Assembly (NCBI GenBank): GCA_958295895.1
Contig: CATQHI010000005.1
Coordinates: 72,501 to 136,500 of the forward strand
Direction of reading: 5' to 3'
DNA length: 64,000 nt
DNA from: Saprospiraceae bacterium
GTDB taxonomy: Bacteria; Bacteroidota; Bacteroidia; Chitinophagales; Saprospiraceae
In this document: positions 10,394 through 18,708 of the stretch, piece after piece
Numbering within the stretch: the stretch's first letter is position 1
How the letters are laid out: every line of letters starts with the position of its first letter
Notes under the pieces: model-generated
Databases searched by the model: none
The model's input: the letters and a program-made list of their open reading frames with translations, nothing else
What the model was told of the DNA's origin: nothing
Position numbers and translations under genes: made by a program

Positions 10394-10732
10394 CTAGCTA
10401 TCAATCGACTCGGCGGCATCCGAAAGCTTGCGCCCCAGTTGCATGAGCTTATTAGAGGTCAGGCCCTCGGCACGCCCGGCAGCGGCGGTGGTTTGCTGAC
10501 CGAGCGAGCTGAGTAGCTGCTTGACCTGATTGCCGTTCACAGTATCGGCGCTCAGGGCGCTTTCGAGCTGCTGCAGATCTTCGGCGATGCGCTTCTGTGC
10601 CTGGTCGTTGCTGCTGCTGAGGTTGTCGATCCAGTTGCGGACGTTGGTGGAGGCACCGCTTTTGGCCTCACTGAGGTCCTGGTCAAGCGCGGCGATGGTT
10701 GCGTCTAGATTGGTGGTATCGTTGGTTGCCAT
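10394..10732 (-). CDS. Small helical protein of unknown function, paralogue C
   Basis: 112 residues, first gene of the array. Shares LDATIAALDQDL, the RNWIDNL motif, SSLGQQTTAAAGRAEG and KLSDAAES with B. It is Gln/Ser-rich where B is Lys-rich, so the copies have diverged in charge while keeping the hydrophobic pattern. It follows the broken hydrolase gene by 56 bases on the same strand, with no clear promoter between them. Confidence 0.82.
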   Translation of the reverse strand: MATNDTTNLDATIAALDQDLSEAKSGASTNVRNWIDNLSSSNDQAQKRIAEDLQQLESALSADTVNGNQVKQLLSSLGQQTTAAAGRAEGLTSNKLMQLGRKLSDAAESIDS

Positions 10733-10788
10733 GGTACTGTGTTTACCATGTCAATAGACTGAATGGGAATATGGTTCACGCCTATCGC

Positions 10789-11834
10789 TCACTTCCCCTG
10801 TGTGTCCACCGTGTTAATAAAATCGATTAGCCCCGTGAAGTAGCGTTCCTGGTCGTCGTACATCGCCATGTGGCTTCCCTCGGGTAGGTAGAGTGAGTGG
10901 CCATTGGGAAGCTGCTCGGCCATTTTGGCCATATACTTGGGGTCCATCGTATCGTACTCGGCTCCTATACATAGCGTGGGTACCTGTAGTTGTTTCAAGT
11001 CATCAAAGCGGTCCCAGTCTTCTAGCACCGCCCCGTCACGGATACCGAACTCGCTCGGCCCCTGCATGGCCAGGTAAATATCGTAGCTCAGGTCGCCGAA
11101 GCCGCGCAGCACCGGCTCGGGCCATTCTGCGGCCGGCATGCGCAGCACGTGCTCGGGGTAGTAGGTGGTCATTAGAAGCTCCTCGTACCGGGGGTTGGCG
11201 TAGTCCTCGGCGGCCTCCAGGTCGCGGATCTCCTTGCGCACCGCGGGGGTCGAGCTGCGCGCCCAGCACCTCCTCGGCGTAGCGGTTTGTACTCCGGTAC
11301 GGAGGCCATCATATTGGAGATGATGAGTCCCTTTAGGTGCTCGCCGTGGGCGAAGGCGTACTCCAGGGCTAGGATACCGCCCCAGGAGTGCCCCAGTAGG
11401 TAGAAGTTGTCGGCATCCAGGCCGAGCGCCGTCCGCACCTGCTCCACCTCACTGACGAAGCGGTCGATCGTCCACAGGTTCGGTCATTCGGCTTATCGCT
11501 GTAACCGCTCTCTAGCTGGTCGTAATAGTAGTACTCGATGCCCGCCCCCGGTAGGTAGCTATCGAAGGCCTCGAAGTAGGCGTGATTGCCCCCGGGGCCG
11601 CCGTGTAGCAGCAGCACTTTTTTACGGGGGGTTATTGCCTACCCGCTTGGTCCATACCCGGTACTCCCCGCTGGGCGTCGTGATTGGGATCATCTTCACG
11701 CCACCGGAGAGGAGGTCGTCGCGGCCGGTGTTGTCGTAGTAGGCAAGCGATTCGTCCGCTGTATCGGCCACCGCGGCGGGTGGGGTGGGGGAGCAGGCGG
11801 CGAGGACGGTCAGCAGTACGAGGTAGCGTAGCAT
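10789..11834 (-). pseudogene. Alpha/beta hydrolase (proline iminopeptidase-like) lipoprotein with four frameshifts
   Basis: Starts at 11834 as a lipoprotein (lipobox LAAC, residues around 12-15). Joined by hand, the pieces give an S33-type aminopeptidase: oxyanion HGGPGG, nucleophile block GHSWGG, Asp block GAEYDTMDP and terminal His in EGSHMAMYD, so all catalytic residues are present. The frame breaks are a C6 run at 11626-11631 where C5 is needed, one base missing (or two extra) near 11478-11482, an extra C near 11283-11286, and a C5 run near 11244-11250 where C4 is needed. Three of the four are single-C gains in C runs, so assembly error in homopolymers must be considered beside real decay. 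Confidence 0.75.
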
Positions 11835-11865
11835 CGGCACATGTTTGTCTGCAATGTAGCAAACT

Positions 11866-11883
11866 GGGCGGGGTCGCAGGTGC
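11866..11883 (-). repeat. Dispersed 18-bp repeat, copy 2 (upstream of the hydrolase)
   Basis: GCACCTGCGACCCCGCCC on the minus strand, preceded by TT and followed by AGTTTG, 32 bases upstream of the hydrolase start and in the same sense. Identical 18-mer to copy 8 inside pheT. Confidence 0.85.
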
Positions 11884-11951
11884 AATGAAATTCGAACGGT
11901 AATCTGCCAACGTGTGGCCGCCACTTACCGTCTAGCTACGAAATTCACACC

Positions 11952-13074
11952 ATGTGGTACCTACGTCTATTCATTTTCCTACCCCTGGTCTTTTCCTGCG
12001 ATCCCAGCGTAACGGATGAGGAGGACAGCCGCATCATGACCGACGCCGAGGTCGATGCCCTAACCGTAAGCTGTAATTTGGCCTTCCCTGGTTACCAAGT
12101 GCGCTCCTCCGCCCCTCCGGAAGAGTCCAGTATGACCATCGACCTCGACTTTACGGATACTCAGCATGGCATCGCTGTAGGAGGCGGGGGCCTGATCGCG
12201 CACACAGCCGATGGGGGCGAGAGCTGGCAGCGCGTAGCCGATGGCCTCACGGACGCCGCACTTAGTAATCTGGCGCGGGTAGCGGCAACTACCGTCGTAT
12301 TCGCTATGGGATCGTCGGAAGGTGCCACTAGCGGTGCAGTAGAAAGAAGCCGCGCCCTGTTACTCCGCAGTGATGATGGAGGAGTTAGCTGGAATAAAAT
12401 TTACCTAGACAGTTTTACTACCGCCGCCGATCTCCGCTTCGCTACTGAGCAGGAGGGACTGGCCTTACTCTACGAGCGGGTGGATGGCTTCGACTACCAA
12501 CCCGGGTTATACCAGACCGGCGACGGAGGCGTGAGCTGGCGGGAGATCGCTTAACCCCCAGGAAATTCAGGCTACTGAATTTCGGCAACTAGAGGGCCGC
12601 CTGGCCATCTTTGGCTCCCGGGGCATTGCCCTGCAGGACGGACCGTTAGGAAGCTGGGAACTGCGCTCCTTTCCGGACGATGGCGGCACACAGCTGCTAT
12701 TTGATGGAGTAGCCACCGGTGTGCTTACCCAGATAGATAACAGTCCTTCCACTTCGCCCCGGCCCGTTAGGTTCTACCGAACCACCGACGGTGGACAAAA
12801 CTGGACGTTGGGCAACGACGGTGTATCCGGTCCCTTAGATTTAGCGTATCTCTCTCCTGATGGCACTGGCTTCATTATTCAATCTCGTTTTAAGGTCAGT
12901 GGAGACATAGCTTTTCAAATCGGTCACCTTTACCACATTACCACTGATGGCGGGCTCACTTGGTTCCCGCTGCGTAAGACTGATGGTGACTGCGGCTACG
13001 GTCGGTTCCTGAAGGAAATCGTGCCCGGCGTAGTGATGTCAGTAGGTCAGCAAACAGTAGTGCTGACGAAGTAA
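11952..13074 (+). pseudogene. BNR/sialidase-repeat-like lipoprotein with one frameshift
   Basis: Begins with lipobox LVFSC (Cys16). The first 200 residues contain TADGGESWQ, SDDGGVSWN and TGDGGVSWR, the Asp-box signature of BNR/photosystem II stability-factor-like propellers. The first frame stops at 12554. From about 12543 the +1 frame continues with no stop to 13074 and carries two more Asp boxes (TTDGGQNWT, TTDGGLTWF). Removing one base near 12549 gives a single protein of about 373 residues. So this is one gene with a single-base gain, either a young pseudogene or a sequencing error. No partner gene is obvious. Confidence 0.7.
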
Positions 13075-13081
13075 GTACGAA

Positions 13082-13154
13082 GCTGCCTCCGGCAGCGCTG
13101 TGCAACGCAACTTGTAGTTGCGGCGTGACACTGCCAGCGCAGTCGTAGACTGCG
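13082..13154. repeat. Array of three short hairpins (REP-like)
   Basis: GCTGCC-TCC-GGCAGC at 13082-13096, CGCAACT-TGT-AGTTGCG at 13106-13122 and CGCAGTC-GTA-GACTGCG at 13138-13154. All have perfect stems of 6-7 bp and 3-base loops, starting 24 and 32 bases apart. They lie in the gap after the broken BNR gene. No T-run, so not ordinary terminators. Confidence 0.65.
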
Positions 13155-13166
13155 TGGTACGGCATT

Positions 13167-13181
13167 GCACCCGCGGCCCCG
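13167..13181 (+). repeat. Dispersed 18-bp repeat, copy 3 (3'-truncated)
   Basis: GCACCCGCGGCCCCG preceded by TT, then diverging (GCCGC). Sense orientation, 33 bases upstream of the next start codon. Confidence 0.65.
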
Positions 13182-13214
13182 GCCGCATCCCCCACATTGG
13201 CTTTATCTTGTCGT

Positions 13215-14486
13215 ATGCCCCGTCCGGATCACCGCCCGCCCCTACTGTACTGGATTGCCGCCCTAGCCTGCTTAATTCCCCAACTTACCTACGCCCAGCT
13301 CGTACTAGACGTTACCGAGACGATCTACCTCACCCCCGGCACCCCCCGTAGCGGCTACTACGTAGGACTGAGCACCCCCCTAGCCTCCCTCCGGCAGGCC
13401 GTCGATGCGATCACCCTAAGCCCCGCGCCCACCGCCGTACTCGAAGACAGTAGCTTCTTCGAATGGCAGACTCCAACGACCGACAGTGTACACCTCACCT
13501 ACCGGATCGTGACCAATCCCCTGCCAGAATGGGGGAGTAGACCCACAACTACGGATACCATACGGGAGACGGCTGATTTAGCCAGCTATGTGCTGCCAGC
13601 CCTACCTCGTGAGGAGGTGGGTAAAACCGCACTCGGCAAGGCCGCCCGCGAGAATGTGACCGCTACCGTAGAGCGCCTTCTCAAGATCCTACGCCGCACC
13701 AAGGTGGTCCGCGATGCGGACAACTTCAACCTCGCACAGCCCCTGCTCGAGGACCTCTTCCGCAGACAGACCACCCCCCGCCGTAAGCACGAGCTCCTTT
13801 CCCTGGGCCTACAGTACCACGGCATCCCGCACCGCCTGGTCTCGGGCAAGGTGCTGCGCTTCGGCACGGTGCTCGAAAATCAACTCTGGGCCGAGGTGCA
13901 GGTCAACAACCGCTGGAGCCGCATCGATCTGGCCGAGCGCGATGACTACCTGCGGGAGAATTCGGTATACCTGAGCTGCTCCTACGACTACCGTAACTTT
14001 TCGTTTACGGTGCTCGGCCCGGAAGTAGTCGACTGGCGGGGGGAGTACGAGGAAACCCTACTCAAACTGTGGGACGCAAAAGACCGGGCGCTGGCAAAGG
14101 AAGACTACCCCCTGGCCATCAGCTACCTCGATACCGTGCTACGGTATGCCCCTAAGCTGCTCGTAGCCGTTGCGGAAAAGGGCCTGGTAATCGTGCAGGC
14201 GGGCGATACCCTCGGGGGGATGAAGTACCTACAGTACGTACTAAATAACGCAACGCAAAATGATGACAAGGCCACCGCATACCTCCAGTTAGCCAAGTAC
14301 TACGCCCTCACTGACGATACCGATCAGGCGTTGCAGGCCCTGGCCAGGTCCAACACCTTCGTGCCCATCACCCTACAGGTCATCTACAACGACCTGCGCT
14401 TCGCCCGGCTACTAAACAACGTTAAGATACTGCGCCGGCTCCGCGACCTGTATCCCGAGCCGACGGTGTATACCGAGGAGGAATAG
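13215..14486 (+). CDS. Exported transglutaminase-like/TPR protein, unknown function
   Basis: 423 residues from ATG 13215, with a signal peptide ending LTYAQ. An upstream TTG at 13197 is less likely because a near-match promoter box (TATCTTGT) sits three bases before the ATG. Residues ~150-260 look like a transglutaminase core fold: ELLSLGLQYHGIPHRLVSGKV, then NQLWAEVQVNNRWSRIDLAE, the positions where active members have Cys and the HAW block. Both catalytic residues are absent here. The last third reads as TPR helices (YPLAISYLDTVLRYAP, TAYLQLAKYYALTDD). Probably periplasmic, possibly non-catalytic. Followed after 27 bases by another exported protein. Confidence 0.75.
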   Translation: MPRPDHRPPLLYWIAALACLIPQLTYAQLVLDVTETIYLTPGTPRSGYYVGLSTPLASLRQAVDAITLSPAPTAVLEDSSFFEWQTPTTDSVHLTYRIVTNPLPEWGSRPTTTDTIRETADLASYVLPALPREEVGKTALGKAARENVTATVERLLKILRRTKVVRDADNFNLAQPLLEDLFRRQTTPRRKHELLSLGLQYHGIPHRLVSGKVLRFGTVLENQLWAEVQVNNRWSRIDLAERDDYLRENSVYLSCSYDYRNFSFTVLGPEVVDWRGEYEETLLKLWDAKDRALAKEDYPLAISYLDTVLRYAPKLLVAVAEKGLVIVQAGDTLGGMKYLQYVLNNATQNDDKATAYLQLAKYYALTDDTDQALQALARSNTFVPITLQVIYNDLRFARLLNNVKILRRLRDLYPEPTVYTEEE

Positions 14487-14513
14487 GCCCATGTTGCCTA
14501 CCTTGACCGGCCT

Positions 14514-15044
14514 ATGAAGACCCTCCTTACCGGCAGCTGCCTCTTCCTGAGCGTACTGCTCTCCGCCCAGACCTTCCCCGACGACTGGTACGGCAGCTGG
14601 CGGGGCGACCTGTCGATCTGGCGGGCCGGTCAGCAGGTGGATACCGTGCCGATGGAATTCGAGCTCAGCCTGGCCGATACGGGCGGCATCAACTACATCA
14701 TCCGCTACCTGCCCGAGGGCCGGCCGGTCGATGAGCGCAGCTATCTGCTTCAGTCGGTTGACTCCACCGCCGGCCACTACGTCATCGACGAGCGCAACGG
14801 CATCCTGCTCGACGAGTACTTGGTCGATAACTGCCTCTACAGCCGCTTCGACGTGATGGGCAGCGACCTGCTCGCCCGGATCTGCTACATGGCTCAGGAT
14901 ACCCTAGAATACGAAATCACCGGCGGCCCGGTGGATCCCATCCGGGAGTCGGGGGCTACCACCGTGGGTACCGATACCATCCCTCCGGTGCGTGCCTACC
15001 GCATCGGCAGCGTCACAAAGGCCAAACTCTACCGGGAAGAATAA
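14514..15044 (+). CDS. Exported protein of unknown function
   Basis: 176 residues with signal peptide MKTLLTGSCLFLSVLLSAQ. The mature part starts DDWYGSWRGDL and alternates short beta strands (PMEFELSLA, INYIIRYLP, YVIDERNGILLDEYLV), which suggests a small lipocalin-like barrel; this is fold guessing only. Ends with SVTKAKLYREE. A TACCTTGA box sits seven bases before the ATG, the same geometry as at pheT, so it may have its own near-leaderless transcript. Confidence 0.72.
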   Translation: MKTLLTGSCLFLSVLLSAQTFPDDWYGSWRGDLSIWRAGQQVDTVPMEFELSLADTGGINYIIRYLPEGRPVDERSYLLQSVDSTAGHYVIDERNGILLDEYLVDNCLYSRFDVMGSDLLARICYMAQDTLEYEITGGPVDPIRESGATTVGTDTIPPVRAYRIGSVTKAKLYREE

Positions 15045-15096
15045 GCGCCGTGCAGCTCACAAATCGTACTTCGTACATCTAAACTCGTAAATCCAC

Positions 15097-15981
15097 ATGC
15101 CCCTAGCCATACATAACTGGATGCGTGCCGAGCCCCTGGAAGCCACCCTGGCGCGTATCACACCGCTGGGGTATGAATACCTGGAGATACAGGGCACCCC
15201 GGCCGATTACGATACCACGGAAGTACGCGGTCTCCTGAAGCAGTACGGCATCAAGTGTTGGGGCTCAGTGACGCTTATGCTCGGTACCCGCAACCTGCTG
15301 GCGGTAGACGAGGCCGAGCGCGCCGCCTCCGTACAGTACGTCAAGGACATCATCACTATGGTCAAGGAGCTCGACGGGCAGATGGTCAGCGTGGTGCCCG
15401 GCACGGTAGGGAAGATCATACCCGGCGCCCGCCCCGAGGAGGAATGGGAGTGGGCGGTAGCATCGATGCAGGAATGTTACGAGTTCGCACAAGCCGCCGG
15501 CGTGAAACTTGGTATCGAGCCCATCAACCGCTTCGAGACCTACTTCGTCAACCGCGGCGATCAGGCCCTGGCGCTGGCTGAGGCTACGGGGCCGGACTGC
15601 GGCGTCTGCCTCGACATCTTCCACATGAACATTGAGGAGCAGGACCCCTACGCTACGATCCGCCGAATGGGGGACCGCCTCGTAGGTTTCCACGTTGCCG
15701 AGAATAACCGCATGGCCCCGGGCATGGGTAGCATCGACTGGCCCGCGCTGTTGAACACCCTGAAGGAAGTAGGCTTCACCGGCCCCCTCTCCGTAGAGTT
15801 CGCCGCCCCGGTCGACCGCACCCCCGCCAATCCCTACCCCGGCAACATCGACACCGAACCGCAGGGACTCACCGAGGAGGCCCGCAAGTTCCTGGAGGAT
15901 CACGGTAGCTCCGCCCTGACCGAGGAGTTCTACACCATGCTTACCCGTACCTCCGCCGAGACCCTGCTGCCCCTACTATGA
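15097..15981 (+). CDS. Sugar phosphate isomerase/epimerase family (AP-endonuclease-2 TIM barrel)
   Basis: 294 residues, related to D-tagatose/D-psicose 3-epimerases. The divalent-metal site can be traced: Glu in IEPINRFE near 141, Asp in CLDIFHMN near 172, His in GFHVAEN near 198 and Glu in SVEFAAP near 234. No signal peptide, so cytoplasmic. Its stop overlaps the start of the next gene by four bases (ATGA), so the two enzymes are translationally coupled. First gene of the sugar-acid locus. Confidence 0.9.
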   Translation: MPLAIHNWMRAEPLEATLARITPLGYEYLEIQGTPADYDTTEVRGLLKQYGIKCWGSVTLMLGTRNLLAVDEAERAASVQYVKDIITMVKELDGQMVSVVPGTVGKIIPGARPEEEWEWAVASMQECYEFAQAAGVKLGIEPINRFETYFVNRGDQALALAEATGPDCGVCLDIFHMNIEEQDPYATIRRMGDRLVGFHVAENNRMAPGMGSIDWPALLNTLKEVGFTGPLSVEFAAPVDRTPANPYPGNIDTEPQGLTEEARKFLEDHGSSALTEEFYTMLTRTSAETLLPLL

Positions 15982-17138
15982 GGATCAAGGCCATCAACGC
16001 CTACTGGCTGCGCTGCCCCATCCCCGCCGGCCGGCAGTGGCGTTCGGACTACGGCCACCTCACCCACTTCGATATGACGCTGGTGGAGGTGATCGACGAG
16101 GGCGGTATGATGGGCTACGGCGAGGCCAAGGCCGCAGTAGGTGCTACTGGGGCCTGTGCCAGCATCGTCACCTGCATTGAGCAGGAGCTCGCTCCCCAGC
16201 TCGTCGGACAGGAGGCCAGTAACATCACCGCCATCTGGGACATGGTCTACAACGGTAGCCGCTACCACTACGCCCGCGATCGGGGCCGGGTGTTTCCTAT
16301 CCTGGGCAATCGGGGTACCACCATGTCCGCCCTCAGCGGTATCGACACCGCCCTCTGGGACCTGAAGGGCAAGCGCCTCGGCGTCCCCGTGGTCGAGCTT
16401 CTCGGCGGAGCCTGCCGCGACTCCATGAAGTGCTACGCCAGCGGCGGCTGGGCCGACGTGACTGCCCTCGGTGATCAGCTCAAAAGCTACGTAGATTACG
16501 GCTACGGCGGTGTCAAAATGCGGGTGGGGGTCATGGATGACACCGTCCGTCATACCGTAGCGCGCACCGAGGCGGCTCGCGCAGCCCTTGGCCCCGACAT
16601 CGACATCATGGTCGACGCCCACGGCACCTTCTCCGTCACCGAGGCCCGCCGCTACGCTCGTCTTACCGAAGACCTCGACCTCTACTGGTTCGAGGAGCCC
16701 GTGACCTCCGACAATAAGGCCGGCACGGCCGAGATCCGCCGTAGCACCACCACGCCCATTGCCGCCGGCGAGAGCGAGTTCACCCGCTTCGACTTCCGCG
16801 ATCTTATCACTGCGGGGGCCGTCGACGTCCTCCAGCCCGACTGCGCCATCGTGGGCGGTATCACCGAGGCCCGCCGCGTGGCTGCCCTCGCCGAGACCTA
16901 TCAGCTCGAGCTAGCCCCCCACTGCTGGGGCTCGGCATTTAGCTTCATGGCGGGGGTGCATTTGGCCTTTAGTAGCTCCTCGGCGCACTACATCGAGCAC
17001 TCGCTGGGGGGCAATCCGTTACTTTACGAGTTGGTCAAGGAAGCACCGGTGGTGAAGGATGGACGGATACTATCTCCGGAGCGGCCGGGTTTGGGGGTAG
17101 AGGTGGATGAGGAGTTTATTCGTAAGTTTCGGGTGTAG
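15978..17138 (+). CDS. Enolase-superfamily enzyme, mandelate racemase subgroup (probable sugar-acid dehydratase)
   Basis: 386 residues. Active-site series: K-M-R in GVKMRVG near 180 (second Lys of KxK is Arg), metal ligands Asp in VDAHG near 212, Glu in WFEEP near 238 and Glu in AAGESE near 264, then Asp in LQPDC and the base His in APHCWG near 314. This layout is that of acid-sugar dehydratases and racemases, which abstract a proton alpha to a carboxylate. The exact substrate is unknown. Cytoplasmic, coupled to the epimerase upstream. Confidence 0.9.
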   Translation: MRIKAINAYWLRCPIPAGRQWRSDYGHLTHFDMTLVEVIDEGGMMGYGEAKAAVGATGACASIVTCIEQELAPQLVGQEASNITAIWDMVYNGSRYHYARDRGRVFPILGNRGTTMSALSGIDTALWDLKGKRLGVPVVELLGGACRDSMKCYASGGWADVTALGDQLKSYVDYGYGGVKMRVGVMDDTVRHTVARTEAARAALGPDIDIMVDAHGTFSVTEARRYARLTEDLDLYWFEEPVTSDNKAGTAEIRRSTTTPIAAGESEFTRFDFRDLITAGAVDVLQPDCAIVGGITEARRVAALAETYQLELAPHCWGSAFSFMAGVHLAFSSSSAHYIEHSLGGNPLLYELVKEAPVVKDGRILSPERPGLGVEVDEEFIRKFRV

Positions 17139-17199
17139 ACACCTGTAACGCCCGCAACGCAACAACCCAACAACTCCCAAACGCAACAACCCCTACACT

Positions 17200-17685
17200 T
17201 TGGAAATCAACCACGTCACCCTAATCGTAGACCAGCTCGAAGAAGCCGCCGCCTTCTACGAGCACGAAATGGGCCTACAACCCATCCCGGCCTTCGTCTT
17301 TGATTATCCCACGGCCTTCTTTCGCATCACCAATACCACTCAACTGCATCTGAGCGAGTGGGAGGATACGCGGTCGTTTCGGGGCCACCTCTGTCTGCGC
17401 GTCGACGACTTCTCGGAGATGTACTGGCGCTTCAAGCAGCAGGGCCGCATCGACATCACGCCCTGGGGGAAGGTGCGCCGACTGCCCGACGGGGCCATGC
17501 AGGCCTTCATCCGCGACCCGGCCGGTAACCTGCTGGAGCTAACCTCGTATCCGGAAGCGGAGATCGATCCGAAGATTTTTGGGGAAGAACTGTACCAGGA
17601 GGGGCTGTACGTGAGTGGCCGCAACGACTTTCGTGGTTACAAGGCCAAAAATGCTAGCCTCTACCACCCGCCCGTCCCCGAATGA
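17200..17685 (+). CDS. VOC family protein (glyoxalase/dioxygenase fold)
   Basis: 161 residues starting at TTG 17200 (MEINHVTLIVDQLEEAAAFY). One VOC module of paired beta-alpha-beta-beta-beta units: possible metal ligands are His in INHVTL, His in QLHLSE, and Glu in NLLELTSYP. C-terminal tail YVSGRNDFRGYKAKNAS is extra. It overlaps the next gene by four bases (ATGA), so it belongs to the same operon. Preceded by a low-complexity A/C-rich gap with repeated GCAACAACCC. Confidence 0.85.
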   Translation: MEINHVTLIVDQLEEAAAFYEHEMGLQPIPAFVFDYPTAFFRITNTTQLHLSEWEDTRSFRGHLCLRVDDFSEMYWRFKQQGRIDITPWGKVRRLPDGAMQAFIRDPAGNLLELTSYPEAEIDPKIFGEELYQEGLYVSGRNDFRGYKAKNASLYHPPVPE

Positions 17686-18602
17686 AGCCGACCGTACTGT
17701 TTTTAGAATCCGTCGATCCGGCGGCTTACGCGCTACTGCCGACCGAGGAGTATACCGCGATTTTACCCGGGAGGGAGCCAGCCGACTACGGTGAAGTAAA
17801 CGCCATCGTCACCCGCGGCAAGGGCGAGGTGGACCGTCCGCTCATCGACCGCTGCCCGGCCCTGCGGGTGATCGTGCGTTGCGGGGTGGGCGTCAACAAT
17901 ATCGAGGTAGACTATGCCACCACCCGCGGCGTCCAGGTACTCAATGTGCCGGGGGTGAACGCGGCCACCGTTGCCGAGCACACCCTGGGCCTCATGCTCA
18001 TGCTGGTGCGCGGCATGTACCGCCTGGTGCGGGAGGTCAAGCAGGGCAACTGGGACTACCGCACCACCTACGCCGGTAAGGAACTACGTGACCTCAAACT
18101 CGGTATCGTAGGCCGCGGCGACATCGGCAAGCGCGTGGGCGGGGCCGCAGGTGCGCTGCAAATGGAGGTGCGCTACGCCCGGCGGCACCGCGGCGATACT
18201 GCCGAGGGCCACCTTCCACTGGTCGACCTACTGGCGCAGAGTGATGTAGTGAGTCTGCACGTACCACTGACCGCTGAGACCCGTAACCTCATCGACGCAG
18301 AGGCACTGGCTCGGATGCAGGCCGGTAGCTACCTAGTCAACACCGCCCGGGGGGAGATTGTGGATGCCGCTGCGTTGCTGGATGCATTGGAGCGGGGGCA
18401 CTTGGCGGGCTACGCCAGTGACCTACTTTCCGGGGAAGGGGAGGTGCAGCGGCGGCTTATCGCTCACCCGAATGTGCTGATCACGCCCCATGCAGCTAGT
18501 CTTACGTCATTGACGTTTCGGGAGCTTTCGGAGCGCGGGGTACGGCATGTGGTGGAGTATCTGGGGGGGCAGGAAATTCAGAGGAGATTTCGGGTGAACT
18601 AG
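17682..18602 (+). CDS. D-2-hydroxyacid dehydrogenase (SerA-like, NAD-dependent)
   Basis: 306 residues. NAD loop GIVGRGDIG near 141-149, catalytic Arg in NTARGE near 222, Glu around 250 and His in TPHAAS near 269. It probably reduces or oxidises a 2-keto or 2-hydroxy acid made by the dehydratase upstream (inference from context). Between the glycine loop and strand 2 the protein carries RVGGAAGALQM, encoded by copy 4 of the dispersed repeat at the place where relatives have a charged helix. Confidence 0.9.
   Translation: MKPTVLFLESVDPAAYALLPTEEYTAILPGREPADYGEVNAIVTRGKGEVDRPLIDRCPALRVIVRCGVGVNNIEVDYATTRGVQVLNVPGVNAATVAEHTLGLMLMLVRGMYRLVREVKQGNWDYRTTYAGKELRDLKLGIVGRGDIGKRVGGAAGALQMEVRYARRHRGDTAEGHLPLVDLLAQSDVVSLHVPLTAETRNLIDAEALARMQAGSYLVNTARGEIVDAAALLDALERGHLAGYASDLLSGEGEVQRRLIAHPNVLITPHAASLTSLTFRELSERGVRHVVEYLGGQEIQRRFRVN
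18137..18154 (-). repeat. Dispersed 18-bp repeat, copy 4 (inside 2-hydroxyacid dehydrogenase)
   Basis: Exact consensus on the minus strand (GGGCGGGGCCGCAGGTGC on plus), antisense to the gene, coding for GGAAGA. Confidence 0.85.
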
Positions 18603-18639
18603 TTCCTATTTTTTATTTGCGGTTACTATTGGGGCAGCG

Positions 18640-18660
18640 AAACGTGAGCATATTACGTTT
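18640..18660. promoter_or_regulatory. Candidate operator upstream of the first SusC
   Basis: Inverted repeat AAACGT (18640-18645) - 9 bases - ACGTTT (18655-18660) in the 106-base gap before SusC. Spacing suits a dimeric regulator of LacI or GntR type, but no regulator gene is in the window. Confidence 0.3.
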
Positions 18661-18708
18661 TTGCCGACAGCCACCTCCTTGGTGGAAATTTGAACGATCG
18701 TGTATCCA

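Noticed and set aside
17139-17199. CRISPR-like GCAACAACCC repeats
   Set aside because: Only two or three imperfect copies in about 60 bases; simple A/C-rich sequence without spacers.
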